From the NCBI GenBank assembly GCA_032158295.1, contig CM063258.1, positions 5,001 through 69,000 of the forward strand: a DNA stretch of 64,000 nt, given 5' to 3'. The stretch comes from Pycnopodia helianthoides (lineage: Eukaryota > Echinodermata > Asteroidea > Forcipulatida > Asteriidae). The position numbers and the translations under genes are program-made. Shown here piece by piece: positions 21,917 to 34,014 of the stretch. The notes under the pieces were generated by a model. The model saw only the letters and a program-made list of their open reading frames with translations. It ran no database searches and was not told the origin of the DNA. Every line of letters starts with the position of its first letter. Within the stretch, counting starts at the first letter, position 1.

Positions 21917-22787
21917 ACCTTTACTTTTTATTTCAACGACAAATAACTGTTTTGGCAACAAATGAAAACAGCCGCTTACACAGGACACAGCAGGAAGGCA
22001 CTGAAACACCCAATACATTTACTTTTAAAGCAATTTTTGTTTTAAATCAAGCATTTTATATTATAGTTTGTATTAGAATCAAGTAAATACACAATCATTA
22101 TTCCAAAAATAACAGAACAACCAGGCATGGAATTTCATCTTTGAAGGGACAATGGCGGTTTCATTTTTCATGGGTAACTTTTGAAGGGGCAACAAGACCA
22201 AGACCAAGGCAACATAGGTGAAGGGTTAACAAGGCCAAAATCCGGGCAACAATGGCCAAGGCAACAGAGGGTGGCCTCTTTATAACTCCAGGTCTGAAAA
22301 CACAGTTTTTGGTCTTGCAAAATTAATTTATGTGTGAAAGTACTAAAATAACAGTGTGTTCAGGCCCAAGGTGCTTTGATTAATATTTTGCTTACATTGA
22401 CTAGGAAGGAAATAAACAGAGTTGTTTCATATACGCAAAGAAAAATCAACAGTTAAGGTTTACAAAAATCTGTGACCAAATAACACTTGGCTTGAAAACA
22501 TTGTTTTGTAGTTAATTTTTTAACTTTAAACTAATCCTTCTATTTTTCTGGATGTGAAAAAAGGAAAAGATAAACTGACCCTGACAGGGCCCTGTCATGT
22601 TTACTTTAATCCTTTTCATAAAACAGACATTCAGATTACAGAATTGGATTGAAGTACAGCAAAAATATATTTAAAAATTACCTCTCCATAATCAAATCTA
22701 AATTTCCACTATTAATAATTAATTTCATGAGCATGATCCTTGAATAAAATTCAAAACTTGTCATTCAACCATAAACTACTCAGGTTA
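21917..22787. other. Probable SARDH 3' flank and UTR
   Basis: AT-rich DNA after the SARDH stop. A local cluster of AAGGCAAC and AAGACCAAGG words at 22140-22280 suggests an old low-complexity repeat. No coding frame was recognised. Confidence 0.45.
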
Positions 22788-25700
22788 TTATTCATACATC
22801 CCCTTGATGCGTTTGTTCTGAGGATCAAATGGACTTTTTAAATGAAGCTTAGCCTTATAGACCTCCCCCATCCTCTCAATAGTGTAATTTCCATCAGTAA
22901 GAAACTCATTTGTAATGACATCTCCATTGGGATCACTGACATAGCCATAACCAAGGCTCTTGTTGATGTAATAACCAAACTCACCACGTCGGATAAAACC
23001 CACAACCTCATCGTTACGACGAATGCATTCAAAGCCAAGTAGAGGTAGATGTCTGTATATAGGGACAGAATTAAATACAAACTAAGTTTACAGACCATGA
23101 TTTGAAAATCTGATTTTGAATATTATAAAATGGGAAACTTATTAACTGTCATCTTCCCTGAAATTGGTGATGAACACTAACTTTTACAAAAAGAAATTAT
23201 AAGGTGTAGTGATGCAAATTATTCGGAAAAGGGTTGACTGTACTGTTATTATGAGTGTAATACTGATTTTGAAAGAGTTACACTCAAATATATTACACAA
23301 ATTAAAGGTTGGGTCATAGACCGGTAAAATGGTGAGAAGCACTTCAGCTGTTGATGGTATCAACTATTTTGAGAAAGGATTTTCTTCCAAGTACTACGGC
23401 TTGGAAAATTTTTCACCCAAAAACATTTGAATCTGAGAGACGATTCATGCATGAATGTTTCTCAGATTTCTGAGGGTTGGAGTCCGTTCACAAAAACCGA
23501 TCTACGACCCCACCGTTTAATATGTTTTGTTAAGTTGGGATGGCAATAAATGATAAGTACTTTTAAGTGAAGGATCAAAAATATTTAAACTTTACTCACT
23601 CGTCAAGTGTGAAACACACTCTCTTTTTCCTGATTCCCTCTGCCTTCTGTTTCTCGACTGCCCCTCTACCAAGAAATGGGGTGTCCTTCTTTAACTTACA
23701 CACAAAGCCTAGACCACTTTCAAGAGGGGTGTCTTCTGGACGGAGGTCAGCACGCCATAGATGATACCCTGTTTATGAAAATCATATTGACATAAAAAAC
23801 AGAAGCCTAGCTACCAAACAGTTTTCTTTTTTTCTTAAAAAGGTCAATTCTTAACCAATAGAAAAATCATTTGTTTTTTTATAATAAAGTACATTTTACA
23901 ATTACTGTTTGTTGTACCTGAGTAACACGTGAAAAAAATCATCTCCTCAAACACATTATTTGGATGACAGAATAATTTTAACTTGATATTTCATACTCTA
24001 AAATAAACCTGAACTGCAGATGTAGACTGGGAACATAATCAGGCAGGATTATATTAAAAATGACATCTTTTGGTGGGGGGTACAAATAAATGCTTCATTT
24101 ATCGAAAACAATAATTGTTGGCTATGGCTGTTGGCTGCAATAACATTAAAAATAGGCTTTTCAGTCATAGCCACTGCCAAAGCCAGCAATTTGGACACAG
24201 CCAGCATAAATAATAATAATAATATTACGTTCTTATAGAGCGCATTTCAGTTCTGCAAAAACTCTCAATGCGCTTTACATATTATTAGCATGATTTTCAA
24301 CCCACCTTTTTCTAAACTCAGAGAGTCCAATGCCCTGTAGCCACCATTAGTAATACCAAACTGAGCACCAGCTTCCATCACTGCTTGATAAACAGGTACG
24401 GCTGTTTCATTGTTAACATGTAACTCCCATCCTAACTCTCCAACAAAAGACAGACGTACAGCGCGTACCATGTGCCCAGCAACATTCATCAGTTTGTGGG
24501 TGTTGAATGGGAATGCTTCATCACTCAGATCAGTTGATGTCAGTGCTTTCAAGACTTCTCGGCTAGTCAAAGTAAATTGCAAAGTGATAAATTTATCTAA
24601 CAAATAATTCAACAATTTACTTGATTGGAAACCTACTGCACAAATCATACAACAATATATTCATAAAACAATAATAGCGGAAAACATCATTGAATATTAT
24701 TCCATTAAGTGCAATAATAGATGAAAATTCCTAAAAATTGAGAAACAATTAAAATGATTTTATTTATAAAGGATAGTTTCACTATATCAACATACCTTTT
24801 TGGCCCCTGAATACTCAAAACCCCCATATTATCAGAATGGTCCAATATTGTGCAATCAAAATGCTCATCTTGAATTGCTGTTTGCATGTGTGTCTTGACA
24901 TGCTGTGCCACACCCCCTCCTGCAGCAATATAGAAACCACGCCCATCAAAGGAAGGATCAATTGCTGAGCCTGTCCCACTTTCAATAACAGAGACTGTAA
25001 GGTCACTCTCAACACCACCATCTTTGTTGAGGGCGCAGGTGTACATAGTAGATCCTAGAGAGGTAAACAAATGTGTATGATTTAATATGTAAACAAAAAG
25101 GAATAAAAGGTAACCAGGAACTCAAACACTGCACTAAACTCAACCCCTAATCAAACCTGATATCAGTAAAAAACAAACACCAAACCAACCTTGACTCGAA
25201 CAGTACAAAACAAAACCAATATATCCAACTTAACTGAACAATAATAGTAGCACTAAAGAAGAAGCTGTGTGCGGGCAGACTTGTTCCTGAAAGTGACATA
25301 CCTACAGATTTGGTCATATCATTTGTGAAGATCCAATCTACAGCTTTCTGAGCATCTGGGCCAGTTAGATACAACTGACCAAAGTATGACATGTTGAAAA
25401 TGCCAACACCATTACGACAAGACAAGCACTCATTCCCAATCTACAAAAAGATATGCAGTAAAGAATGCTTCATTTTTTGCATCAATAATTTACTAACTTG
25501 ACAGCAAACTATAACCAAAATTTGGTTGCACATAAAAATGAAATCCAAGTTTGCTGGTGGTAAAGCAAAGATCATTAACTTCACATGTAACATTCTAGCA
25601 ACAAAATATTTCAAAATATAATCATTTGCAATAATAAAATAATTATTAAGCGCATTTTACCCAAAACATTATCAAAGTACTAAAATAGAATCATTCAAAA

Positions 25701-28258
25701 AGACACATTACAGTTGAGCAATCTAATACCAAAAGAAACTAGACTTAAATTTCTCATCACTTTAACTTACAATATCATGATGCTTTGGAAAGTCAAAAGT
25801 GTAATCATCTTCCAGGAGCTCTGCATAGCGGTGCTGTTCATGTTTTGGGTTGTTGTAGGCACCATAGTAGTCATATTCCAAAACCTGTTAAATAAATAAT
25901 GAAAGTACACACAAGTCCAAGTGTAAGATAATTAAACATAGCAAACTTACATGTTAATGTCCTAGTTTTACAAGATAAACTGTACATTGAATCTGTTTGG
26001 GGGTTTGTTTGTGTTTTGTTTCGGGGTGTTTTTTTTGGGGGGGGGGGGGAAGGGGGAAAGCACCAGGCTTTAAATTTAACTTTCATACAGCTACTTGTTA
26101 AAAAACCATCCAGGTCTTTCCCATCCTAGTCAAACTCTACACACAAACTACAAACTTTGTAAGAAATGTGATAACACTCAAGCTATGCAAGGAACTTACA
26201 GGACCAGCACCATCAGTGGAAAATAAGCCTAATTATTCCCATCCTAGACACCCTCCAACACAAAAACTACGAACTTTGTAAGAAATATGATAACACTCAA
26301 GCTAAGAAAGGAAGTTACAGGACCAGCGCCACTGGTGGTAAACCAGCCTAGTTTTCATCCCAGTCACCCTCAAACACAAAAACTACAAACTTTGTAAGAA
26401 ATATGATAACACTCAAGCTAAGAAAGGAACTTACAGGACCAGCGCCACTGGTGGTAAACCAGCCTAGTTTTCATCCCAGTCACCCTCAAACACAAAAACA
26501 ACAAACTTTGTAAGAAATATGATAACACTCAAGCTAAGAAAGGAACTTACAGGACCAGCGCCACTGGTGGTAAACCAGCCTAGTTTTCATCCCAGTCACC
26601 CTCAAACACAAAAACTACAAACTTTGTAAGAAATATGATAACACTCAAGCTAAGAAAGGAACTTACAGGACCAGCGCCACTGGTGGTAAACCAGCCTAGT
26701 TTTCATCCCAGTCACCCTCAAACACAAAAACTACAAACTTTGTAAGAAATATGATAACACTCAAGCTAAGAAAGGAACTTACAGGACCAGCGCCACTGGT
26801 GGTAAACCAGCCTAGTTTTCATCCCAGTCACCCTCAAACACAAAAACTACAAACTTTGTAAGAAATATGATAACACTCAAGCTAAGAAAGGAACTTACAG
26901 GACCAGCGCCACTGGTGGTAAACCAGCCTAGTTTTCATCCCAGTCACCCTCAAACACAAAAACTACAAACTTTGTAAGAAATATGATAACACTCAAGCTA
27001 AGAAAGGAACTTACAGGACCAGCGCCACTGGTGGTAAACCAGCCTAGTTTTCATCCCAGTCACCCTCAAACACAAAAACTACAAACTTTGTAAGAAATAT
27101 GATAACACTCAAGCTAAGAAAGGAACTTACAGGAGCGGCACCATCAGTGGCAAACCAGCCTAGTTTTCATCCCAGTCACCCTCAAACACAAAAACTACAA
27201 ACTTTGTAAGAAATATGATAACACTCAAGCTAAGAAAGGAACTTACAGGAGCGGCACCATCAGTGGCAAACCAGCCTAGTTTTCATCCCAGTCACCCTCA
27301 AACACAAAAACTACAAACTTTGTAAGAAATATGATAACACTCAAGCTAAGAAAGGAACTTACAGGAGCGGCACCATCAGTGGCAAACCAGCCTAGTTTTC
27401 ATCCCAGTCACCCTCAAACACAAAAACTACAAACTTTGTAAGAAATATGATAACACTCAAGCTAAGAAAGGAACTAACAGGACCAGCGCCACTGGTGGTA
27501 AACCAGCCTAGTTTTCATCCCAGTCACCCTCAAACACAAAAACTACAAACTTTGTAAGAAATATGATAACACTCAAGCTAAGAAAGGAACTTACAGGACC
27601 AGCGCCACTGGTGGTAAACCAGCCTAGTTTTCATCCCAGTCACCCTCAAACACAAAAACTACAAACTTTGTAAGAAATATGATAACACTCAAGCTAAGAA
27701 AGGAACTTACAGGACCAGCGCCACTGGTGGTAAACCAGCCTAGTTTTCATCCCAGTCACCCTCAAACACAAAAACTACAAACTTTGTAAGAAATATGATA
27801 ACACTCAAGCTAAGAAAGGAACTTACAGGAGCGGCACCATCAGTGGCAAACCAGCCTAGTTTTCATCCCAGTCACCCTCAAACACAAAAACTACAAACTT
27901 TGTAAGAAATATGATAACACTCAAGCTAAGAAAGGAACTTACAGGAGCGGCACCATCAGTGGCAAACCAGCCTAGTTTTCATCCCAGTCACCCTCAAACA
28001 CAAAAACTACAAACTTTGTAAGAAATATGATAACACTCAAGCTAAGAAAGGAACTTACAGGAGCGGCACCATCAGTGGCAAACCAGCCTAGTTTTCATCC
28101 CAGTCACCCTCAAACACAAAAACTACAAACTTTGTAAGAAATATGATAACACTCAAGCTAAGAAAGGAACTTACAGGAGCGGCACCATCAGTGGCAAACC
28201 AGCCTGGTCGTTCCCATCCTAGTCGTTCTTGGTACACACAGCCAGCATCTTCTAGGAC
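22788..28258 (-). CDS. SARDH: SARDH exons 9-15: hinge and folate/aminomethyltransferase domain
   Basis: Exon 9 (28175-28258, 84 nt) reads [20 protein letters not shown]. Exon 10 (25771-25884) reads [20 protein letters not shown]. Exon 11 reads [20 protein letters not shown]. Exon 12 reads [20 protein letters not shown]. Exon 13 reads [20 protein letters not shown]. Exon 14 reads [20 protein letters not shown]. Exon 15 ends the protein with TAA at 22788-22790. Intron 9 is swollen by the exon-derived 116-bp array. Intron 14 holds a short TIR element. Confidence 0.93.
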
Positions 28259-31200
28259 CTATTGTATAAAGACATCAACATATTCAAGCCTCTTCAATGC
28301 ATTATCTGTTTATTGAACAGTTTAGAAAAAGAAAATATAATTAACTGTTGCAAACTGCTTACCAACCAACAAAGAGGAAGGAGACAAAGGGGGAAGAAGA
28401 GGGAAGGGGGTTATTTGACCACAAGAGGTTAGAAACACAAAGGATAAAATCATAGGGGATAGGAGGAAAAAGTAATTAATTAGAGAATGAGGCAGACTAA
28501 AAAAGGGGATATCTGTGGAAAAAGGAGAAGGTGGAGGCAGAAAGTCATTTCCTTCTTGTCAGATTATGGGTTGAAAGATCTGGAGGCATCTTATCCACAG
28601 TTTCTCCCTACATAGACGAACAGTCTCTCTGTAGTTACCTAGTGCCTCGATGCCCTATAAAATCATGTCAGTATGGAGTGATTAGGAAGATTGAAGTGAT
28701 GTCCTACAGGTGTATCCCGCTCTGGGGTGTTGGCTGTGGATCTGTGGCCATAGAAATGCCTTGTGAGTCTAGTTCTTGTTTCACCTATATATTGAACACC
28801 ACAAACTTTGCAAGAAAAGACTTGTTACCTTGTGTACGGCATCTTTTCTCATTCCTCTGCCTGCTAATGGTTCATCGTGAGGAAACACAGTTGAGTAATT
28901 CTTGGCATAAGCTTCTTGGCTTCGATCATCTACCCACTTAGCTTTGTGGCTCACCTTGGGATGGAATCGCCTACAAAAAACGTATTAGACTAAATTATGG
29001 TTTTAAGGTCTACCCAATTAGCGTTTTCAGCCTAGACGAAAAGGATAGTACTTAACATCAAATAAATAAATGTTGAAGATTTGAAAATAAAATGACTTAA
29101 TCTTACCTGATGTCATAGCCATACATATCAAGCTCTGGTCTACCATTAATGATCCAATGTGCCATTTCTTTCCCTGTACCTCCACCTAACATTAACCCAG
29201 AGCTATTCATAGCACAGTTTAAGTAGAACCCTCTCACTTCTGGAGTTTCACCCATCAATGGCTTGTGATCTGGTGTGAAGGATTCTGGTAAGATGTATTA
29301 CAAAAACAAGGCAAGATTACAGTTGGGCAAAACAACCATTTGACTTAATAGGACTACATGTATGCCAATTTGGTCATGTAAAAACTTGCCCAAAACTAGA
29401 GATCAGTTTCTATACTAAAATGTCTTTTATCATTTCCAACATTAGAATGCTTTACCTGGTCCACAAACTGTTGATTTGATGCCAGTAGTTTCCAGAACAG
29501 GTAAACGATTCACAGCGCCATCTATGGTGAAGCCAAACACATCCCAATCCAGTTCAAACAGTGAAAAGGCAAAGTCATTCTTCACCTAATTATAGAGAAA
29601 AACAGAATGTTCAAGAACAGAATTCTTCTCTCTCTCACTGCAATCTTCACAAAATGAGAGGACATTCTAAGATATAGTTTATTTCATCATCAGTTAACCT
29701 CTTTATAAGATTACCTTCAAGAAACAAAGTGATTTTAGACATGTAGACTTCTAAAAGAAAATTGAAATAAGTGACTCACATCTTTCCAAAATATTGGGTT
29801 TGATTCATAGCCACCAAATGCGATACCATCTCCTTGCACTTTGAGATAGACTGAAGCATCATGGTCCCTCACATTAGGCATACCGTGAATTCCTTCAATT
29901 CTTTCAGATACAACATAATGATGATGTAATGCAGTCAGTGGCACTGATACACCAGCCATCTTACCAATGTAGGGTGCCCATACTCCTGTTAGTTATACAT
30001 AAATGGAAATAAAAAGATAAAATATTTGTTATGACCATGATATTTCCATGTCATAGTATTAAAAGAGTTAATCTGTTTAGATTATATAGTCATGCCCTTT
30101 CTTTCCAACTGAGCCCCATCAGTTTACCCCCTAATACCCATGTTACAAGCCCAAATGAACCCAGTTTACCCTGATACCCATGTTACAAGCCCAAATGAAC
30201 CAAGTTTACCCTGATACCCATGTTACAACCCCAAATGAACTACATGTATTTGGTTTACCCTGGTACCCATGTTACCGACCCTAATGAATCAATTGAATTA
30301 CCCTGATACCTATGTTACCAGCCCAAATAAACCAAGAATTTAGAAAGATTACCTGCTGCGTTGACTACCACTTGTGTTTTGATGGTTCCTGAAACTGTCT
30401 CAACACCTTTGACTCGTTTTACACCAAAGTCATCCTCACCCACAAGGATACCAGTGACTGGGCAGTTGGTAATCACCTACAATTATACAAACTTTTAATA
30501 TCAGCCCCTTTGTGATATTTAAATTGTTATCACACAGCATTATATTTTATTCATCAATACTAAGGACAGTTTACCCATTCTGACTGGTCGAGAGGAGATC
30601 ACATGGCCATGTTTCAGCATGCGATATAACCATGATGAGAAGTGTTTAAGCATACAAGTGGTGCGCAAGCTTATGCCGGCACTAATTTACGCATAATGCA
30701 ATCAATACATACTGGTACTCAATTTAAAATATGTTAGTATGTACACGTATGCACAACTGTTGAGCCTCGCATGCAATTTGACCCTATGCAAAACTAGCCC
30801 GAGGACAGGAATTGAAAAGTTTTACAGAATTTCCCAACGTTATTATACTTTCAAACAAAAAGAGCGTTCATGAACAGGAATAAAAAAGTATTGACTTGGT
30901 TTTAATTGGCCGCTTAAAACCTTGCAGGGTCCTGGTTGTGCGGTAAAGGACCTCGCATTCAATTCGGTCCTTTATTGCACGGCCATGACCCTGCCGGTTT
31001 TAAATGGCCGGTTAAGACATTGTTGCCACTCTTTTATTCCCTTATCAATAATAATAAATACCTCAGAGAGTTTATACACTCTGATTGATTAAAGACTGGT
31101 TACATAGGAGTGTATTAACATGTGATATAAAGACCGGCTCTGTGAACTAGCGAATAAATAGCCCCTAAATAAGCACGTGTAAAAGTTCTGTGCACTGTGC

Positions 31201-34014
31201 ATGTTGTGCAGGTAACTATTATATCAACCGTTTTCTTAAGGCATATCTTTGTTGATTTTATTTTGGCAAAGAGAGATGGTGCTGTGTGCACACTCATATC
31301 ACATATACCTGAACACGCAGACAGTGTATACATTTAAGGTAGCTGGTAGGCATATGAAACTAATACTTTCACAGCTCATAGTCTGGTTCTTGAAAATATA
31401 CATTAATAGTTCATTTTGTCATGTTTGTGTGAAAGATTAAATGGCATGATGGTCTTTCATTGCATGGTAATGACCTTGGCTGGTGGCTAGCCATTGCTGC
31501 ACTGACCAGCCATCAACTCAGTCATTACCACCCAGTGAAGCCTGTTCAGCACAATGTCATTGCCTAATTAAATAACATTTTTTTAAAGATGATTTCTTCA
31601 CTGAAATAAACAAATTATTCCACTTAATTGCTTATTTCCATTGCCACGATACACTTATTCAACTTCAATTAATCTGAAAATAATTTAATTTATACACATT
31701 CCATACATGTTTCTTGTTTATTTTTCCATGCAAGAGTTTATTAACAATACATGCTGCCCATGACAGTAAGAATCATTTGTCAACATTGAGTTTTACCTTG
31801 GCTCCTTTTTTAGTAGCTCCTCTAGTAAGTGCTGAACAGAAACCAGCTGGATCAATACTCCCATCTGAGGGTGAGTAAAGTGTGCCATAAATATCTGCTG
31901 TATTCAATAGAGGGTACAGCTTCTTGGTCTCTTCAGGTGACAGAACATATGATTCAATACCATACACCTTGCCAAGCTGTATTAGGATAAATCATAGGAA
32001 CATTCTGAATCACACAAATCATGATTGACAGCTTGTAAAAGAGAAAACAAGCTGGTTAAAACCTAAAATGTGAGCACTACAAAACACTTTAACTTAAAAG
32101 ACAATAAGAAAGACTGTACATTTATTATTGCGCGAAAATCATATCATATCAAAGTCATACAATGAACGTGGCAATTGTTCTGCATTCTTTATAGCTATAA
32201 GTCACATCATGGAGAAAGTTATACAATAGGGTGGACATTATTCTGCTGTTATGTTTTATAAACACAAAAAGCACTGGAAGCAGCGTAAATTTCCGTTGTT
32301 GGAACCAGACAGGGATCAATGGTCAGCAAATTTGAAGGAAAACAAAAATACAAAGCTAAACGCAAGAATGTTTTAGAGCATCCTTACCGTAGCAAGCCTC
32401 TTGTACTCATCCAATCGTTCCTTATTGTTAGCTATAAACAATCCTCCATTTTCAATCCATCCAGGAACAATACCAGTCTCTGGTTCCAGGACACTACGCA
32501 CAAGATGAGCCATGTACTTCAGGAGTTGTACCTCAATATCTGATGGCCTTAAGTTCCACACAAGACCTAGAATTAGGGGAAAAAACAACATGACACAAAA
32601 AGACAATGGGACAAAAAAATAGACCAAGTTCTAACAAACAATGTCTCACTTCAAATCATAAAGGAACATTTTAAAGTTAAATTAGAGATGTAGGGCTGTG
32701 TGAATAGCAGGTAAATATTAAAAGTTTATTCAATAAAACATAAAGCCATAATAGAGCTTTATAATGTGTATTTTATTTCAACTCCAAGTTTGGACAGGAA
32801 GACAGGTCAAATCAGGAAGCGAAATTTAAAAACCAACAACCTCACCATGACATTGTTACTATTGCTAACTTTTTATCTGGGCATTTAGATTTAACATGCT
32901 AATTTAAAACTTTTTTGAACTTGCGAAAGGTTTCCAGCAAAATGGTACAACATAAACTTGTCAAGAGAGGGTACTGATTTCAGCATACCATGTCAGATTA
33001 TCGGCTGTGGCTCACAGCTGAAGTTTTACAAATAACGGTGAGATCCTACCCATATTTTCTCATACGACAACATCAAATCCCAGTACTAATGTTATTATGA
33101 GAACCTTTGTTTTATTAATATTTTGAAAGTAAAACGATTACACAAGAAGCTCAAAAGATTTCCAATAACTAATACCGGGGTGGGCATGGACATTTTTTAA
33201 GAATACTGATCCAAAGTAGTTAACATCCAGTTTTAACCGAAAGTAAAGGTCACACTGGTATTTATCTGGCTCAAAAATTTACAACCTGGTATAAAAACTG
33301 TGATTACAGTATAAGTAGTTAGTTGTGATATGAATTTTTGAATTTTTTTACTTCCGGTTTTCCTGGGTCATATCAGTGTGAAAGTGCAGGCTGTTCAGTG
33401 ACCTACTGGATGATGTAAAGATTGTTATTGTATGACAAACGGTTATTGAGATGTTTTTTTTTTAACATTCAACTTTGAATTAATGTAATTTTACACCTGA
33501 TTACGTCATCATGACGTCACTGCAGTGGTGTTTTCTACTTGGAAGATCTAACCATGTGTTAAGTTTGAAGGCTATGTGAGTTTGCGAAGAATGTTTCTTA
33601 GGTGAACTATCGCGGTGGATCGGAAGAACTAATTTTAACAAAATTAACAGAAACAAGAGTTTTTCTGAGTGTTGCTCTGAACACCCAAATATCGATTTAT
33701 ATAAATAATGTGTACTTCTTACCTCCAGTGTGCCAGGTGGTGCCAGAAGTCAATTGGTCACGCTCCACTAGAACAGCATTGGTTACTCCCATCTTAGCCA
33801 AATGGTACAATGTACTACAGCCAATTGACCCTCCACCAATGACCACAACATCTGCTGATTCTGGTACGGAGTTAGGATGAGATTTATCTGAGCTCTCAAG
33901 GGTGTCATATGGTACACCACTCCCTGCTTGTTGGCTGTTATATCGAGATGCACAGAGAACTCTTTGAGATCTCTGGCTCGTTAGGAAAGCACTTCTTGCT
34001 AAAGCTCGCCACAT
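22788..34014 (-). CDS. SARDH: Sarcosine dehydrogenase, mitochondrial, 15 exons, complete
   Basis: Oxidatively demethylates sarcosine to glycine in the mitochondrial matrix, passing the one-carbon unit to tetrahydrofolate. Exons: 33723-34014, 32388-32566, 31797-31976, 30353-30476, 29780-29985, 29456-29585, 29107-29284, 28829-28970, 28175-28258, 25771-25884, 25302-25440, 24796-25054, 24306-24562, 23600-23768 and 22788-23052. They sum to 2,718 nt, 905 residues plus stop; vertebrate proteins are about 918. The start has a basic mitochondrial-type leader ([20 protein letters not shown]). Then come the FAD dinucleotide fold ([20 protein letters not shown]) and the flavin-attachment TWHTG. The second half is the aminomethyltransferase/folate domain ([12 protein letters not shown]; ending [15 protein letters not shown]). 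All introns are GT-AG. Dimethylglycine dehydrogenase is the nearest alternative, but the motifs fit SARDH better. Confidence 0.95.
23304..23520. mobile_element. Short TIR element (MITE) in SARDH intron 14
   Basis: The ends TAAAGGTTGGGTCATAGACC and the inverse of CGATCTACGACCCCACCGTT are imperfect inverted repeats about 20 bp long, and an internal hairpin around TCTGAGAGACGATTCATG is visible. There is no coding capacity. Confidence 0.58.
24205..24290 (-). mobile_element. SINE tail fragment in SARDH intron 13
   Basis: AATAATAATA...TTCTTATAGAGCGCATTTC...CTCAATGCGCTTTACAT matches the 3' tail of the SINE at 36380-36790 in the same orientation. Only the tail is present. Confidence 0.6.
26095..28204 (-). 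repeat. Exon-9-derived 116-bp tandem array in SARDH intron 9
   Basis: Each unit, read on the minus strand, contains the 3' part of exon 9 (GCTGGTTTGCC...GCTCCT), its exact 5' splice site (GTAAGTTCC), about 60 bp of intron and then a diverged piece of upstream exon 9. The donor motif recurs at 26196, 26315 and then every 116 bp to 28055, with the genuine exon 9 donor at 28171. That is 17 extra copies. The left edge near 26100 keeps a better copy of the exon word LGWERPGWF. Upstream exon-like parts contain stop codons. Two sequence types alternate in blocks. Confidence 0.93.
28570..28815 (-). mobile_element. GIY-YIG endonuclease fragment (Penelope-like) in SARDH intron 8
   Basis: The minus strand reads [20 protein letters not shown], then [20 protein letters not shown] and NLPNHS, followed after a frameshift by [16 protein letters not shown]. 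This is the GIY-YIG module (QYIGET, R..RF..H, DTPVG.HF) and end of a Penelope-like or related retroelement. Stops make it dead. It begins only about 15-20 bp from the exon 8 donor. Confidence 0.7.
28829..34014 (-). CDS. SARDH: SARDH exons 1-8: leader and FAD-dependent oxidase domain
   Basis: Exon 1 (33723-34014) holds the targeting leader, the GGGSIGC nucleotide-binding loop and TWHTG. Exon 2 gives [20 protein letters not shown]. Exon 3 gives [20 protein letters not shown]. Exon 5 gives [20 protein letters not shown]. Exon 6 gives [11 protein letters not shown]. Exon 7 gives [20 protein letters not shown]. Exon 8 gives [20 protein letters not shown]. These blocks are in the order seen in animal SARDH. 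Intron 3 carries a foldback element, intron 4 a 45-bp minisatellite and intron 8 a GIY-YIG retroelement scrap. Confidence 0.93.
30110..30345. repeat. About 45-bp minisatellite, 5 copies, SARDH intron 4
   Basis: The unit contains TTTACCCTGATACCCATGTTAC followed by AGCCCAAATGAACC and is repeated with small changes right up to the exon 4 donor at 30351-30352. Confidence 0.75.
30905..31018. mobile_element. Foldback sequence in SARDH intron 3
   Basis: Arms GGCCGCTTAAAACCTTGCAG...GTAAAGGACC and GGTCCTTTA...CTGCCGGTTTTAAATGGCC are inverted copies around a short CGCATTCAATT loop. This is likely the core of a larger MITE. Confidence 0.55.

Noticed and set aside
26095..28204. Regular array that could suggest a CRISPR locus
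   Set aside because: Units are continuous 116-bp copies with no unique spacers, and they derive from a SARDH exon-intron border in eukaryotic DNA.
28531..28941. 136-codon plus-strand frame
   Set aside because: It is the antisense of the GIY-YIG fragment and of SARDH exon 8.
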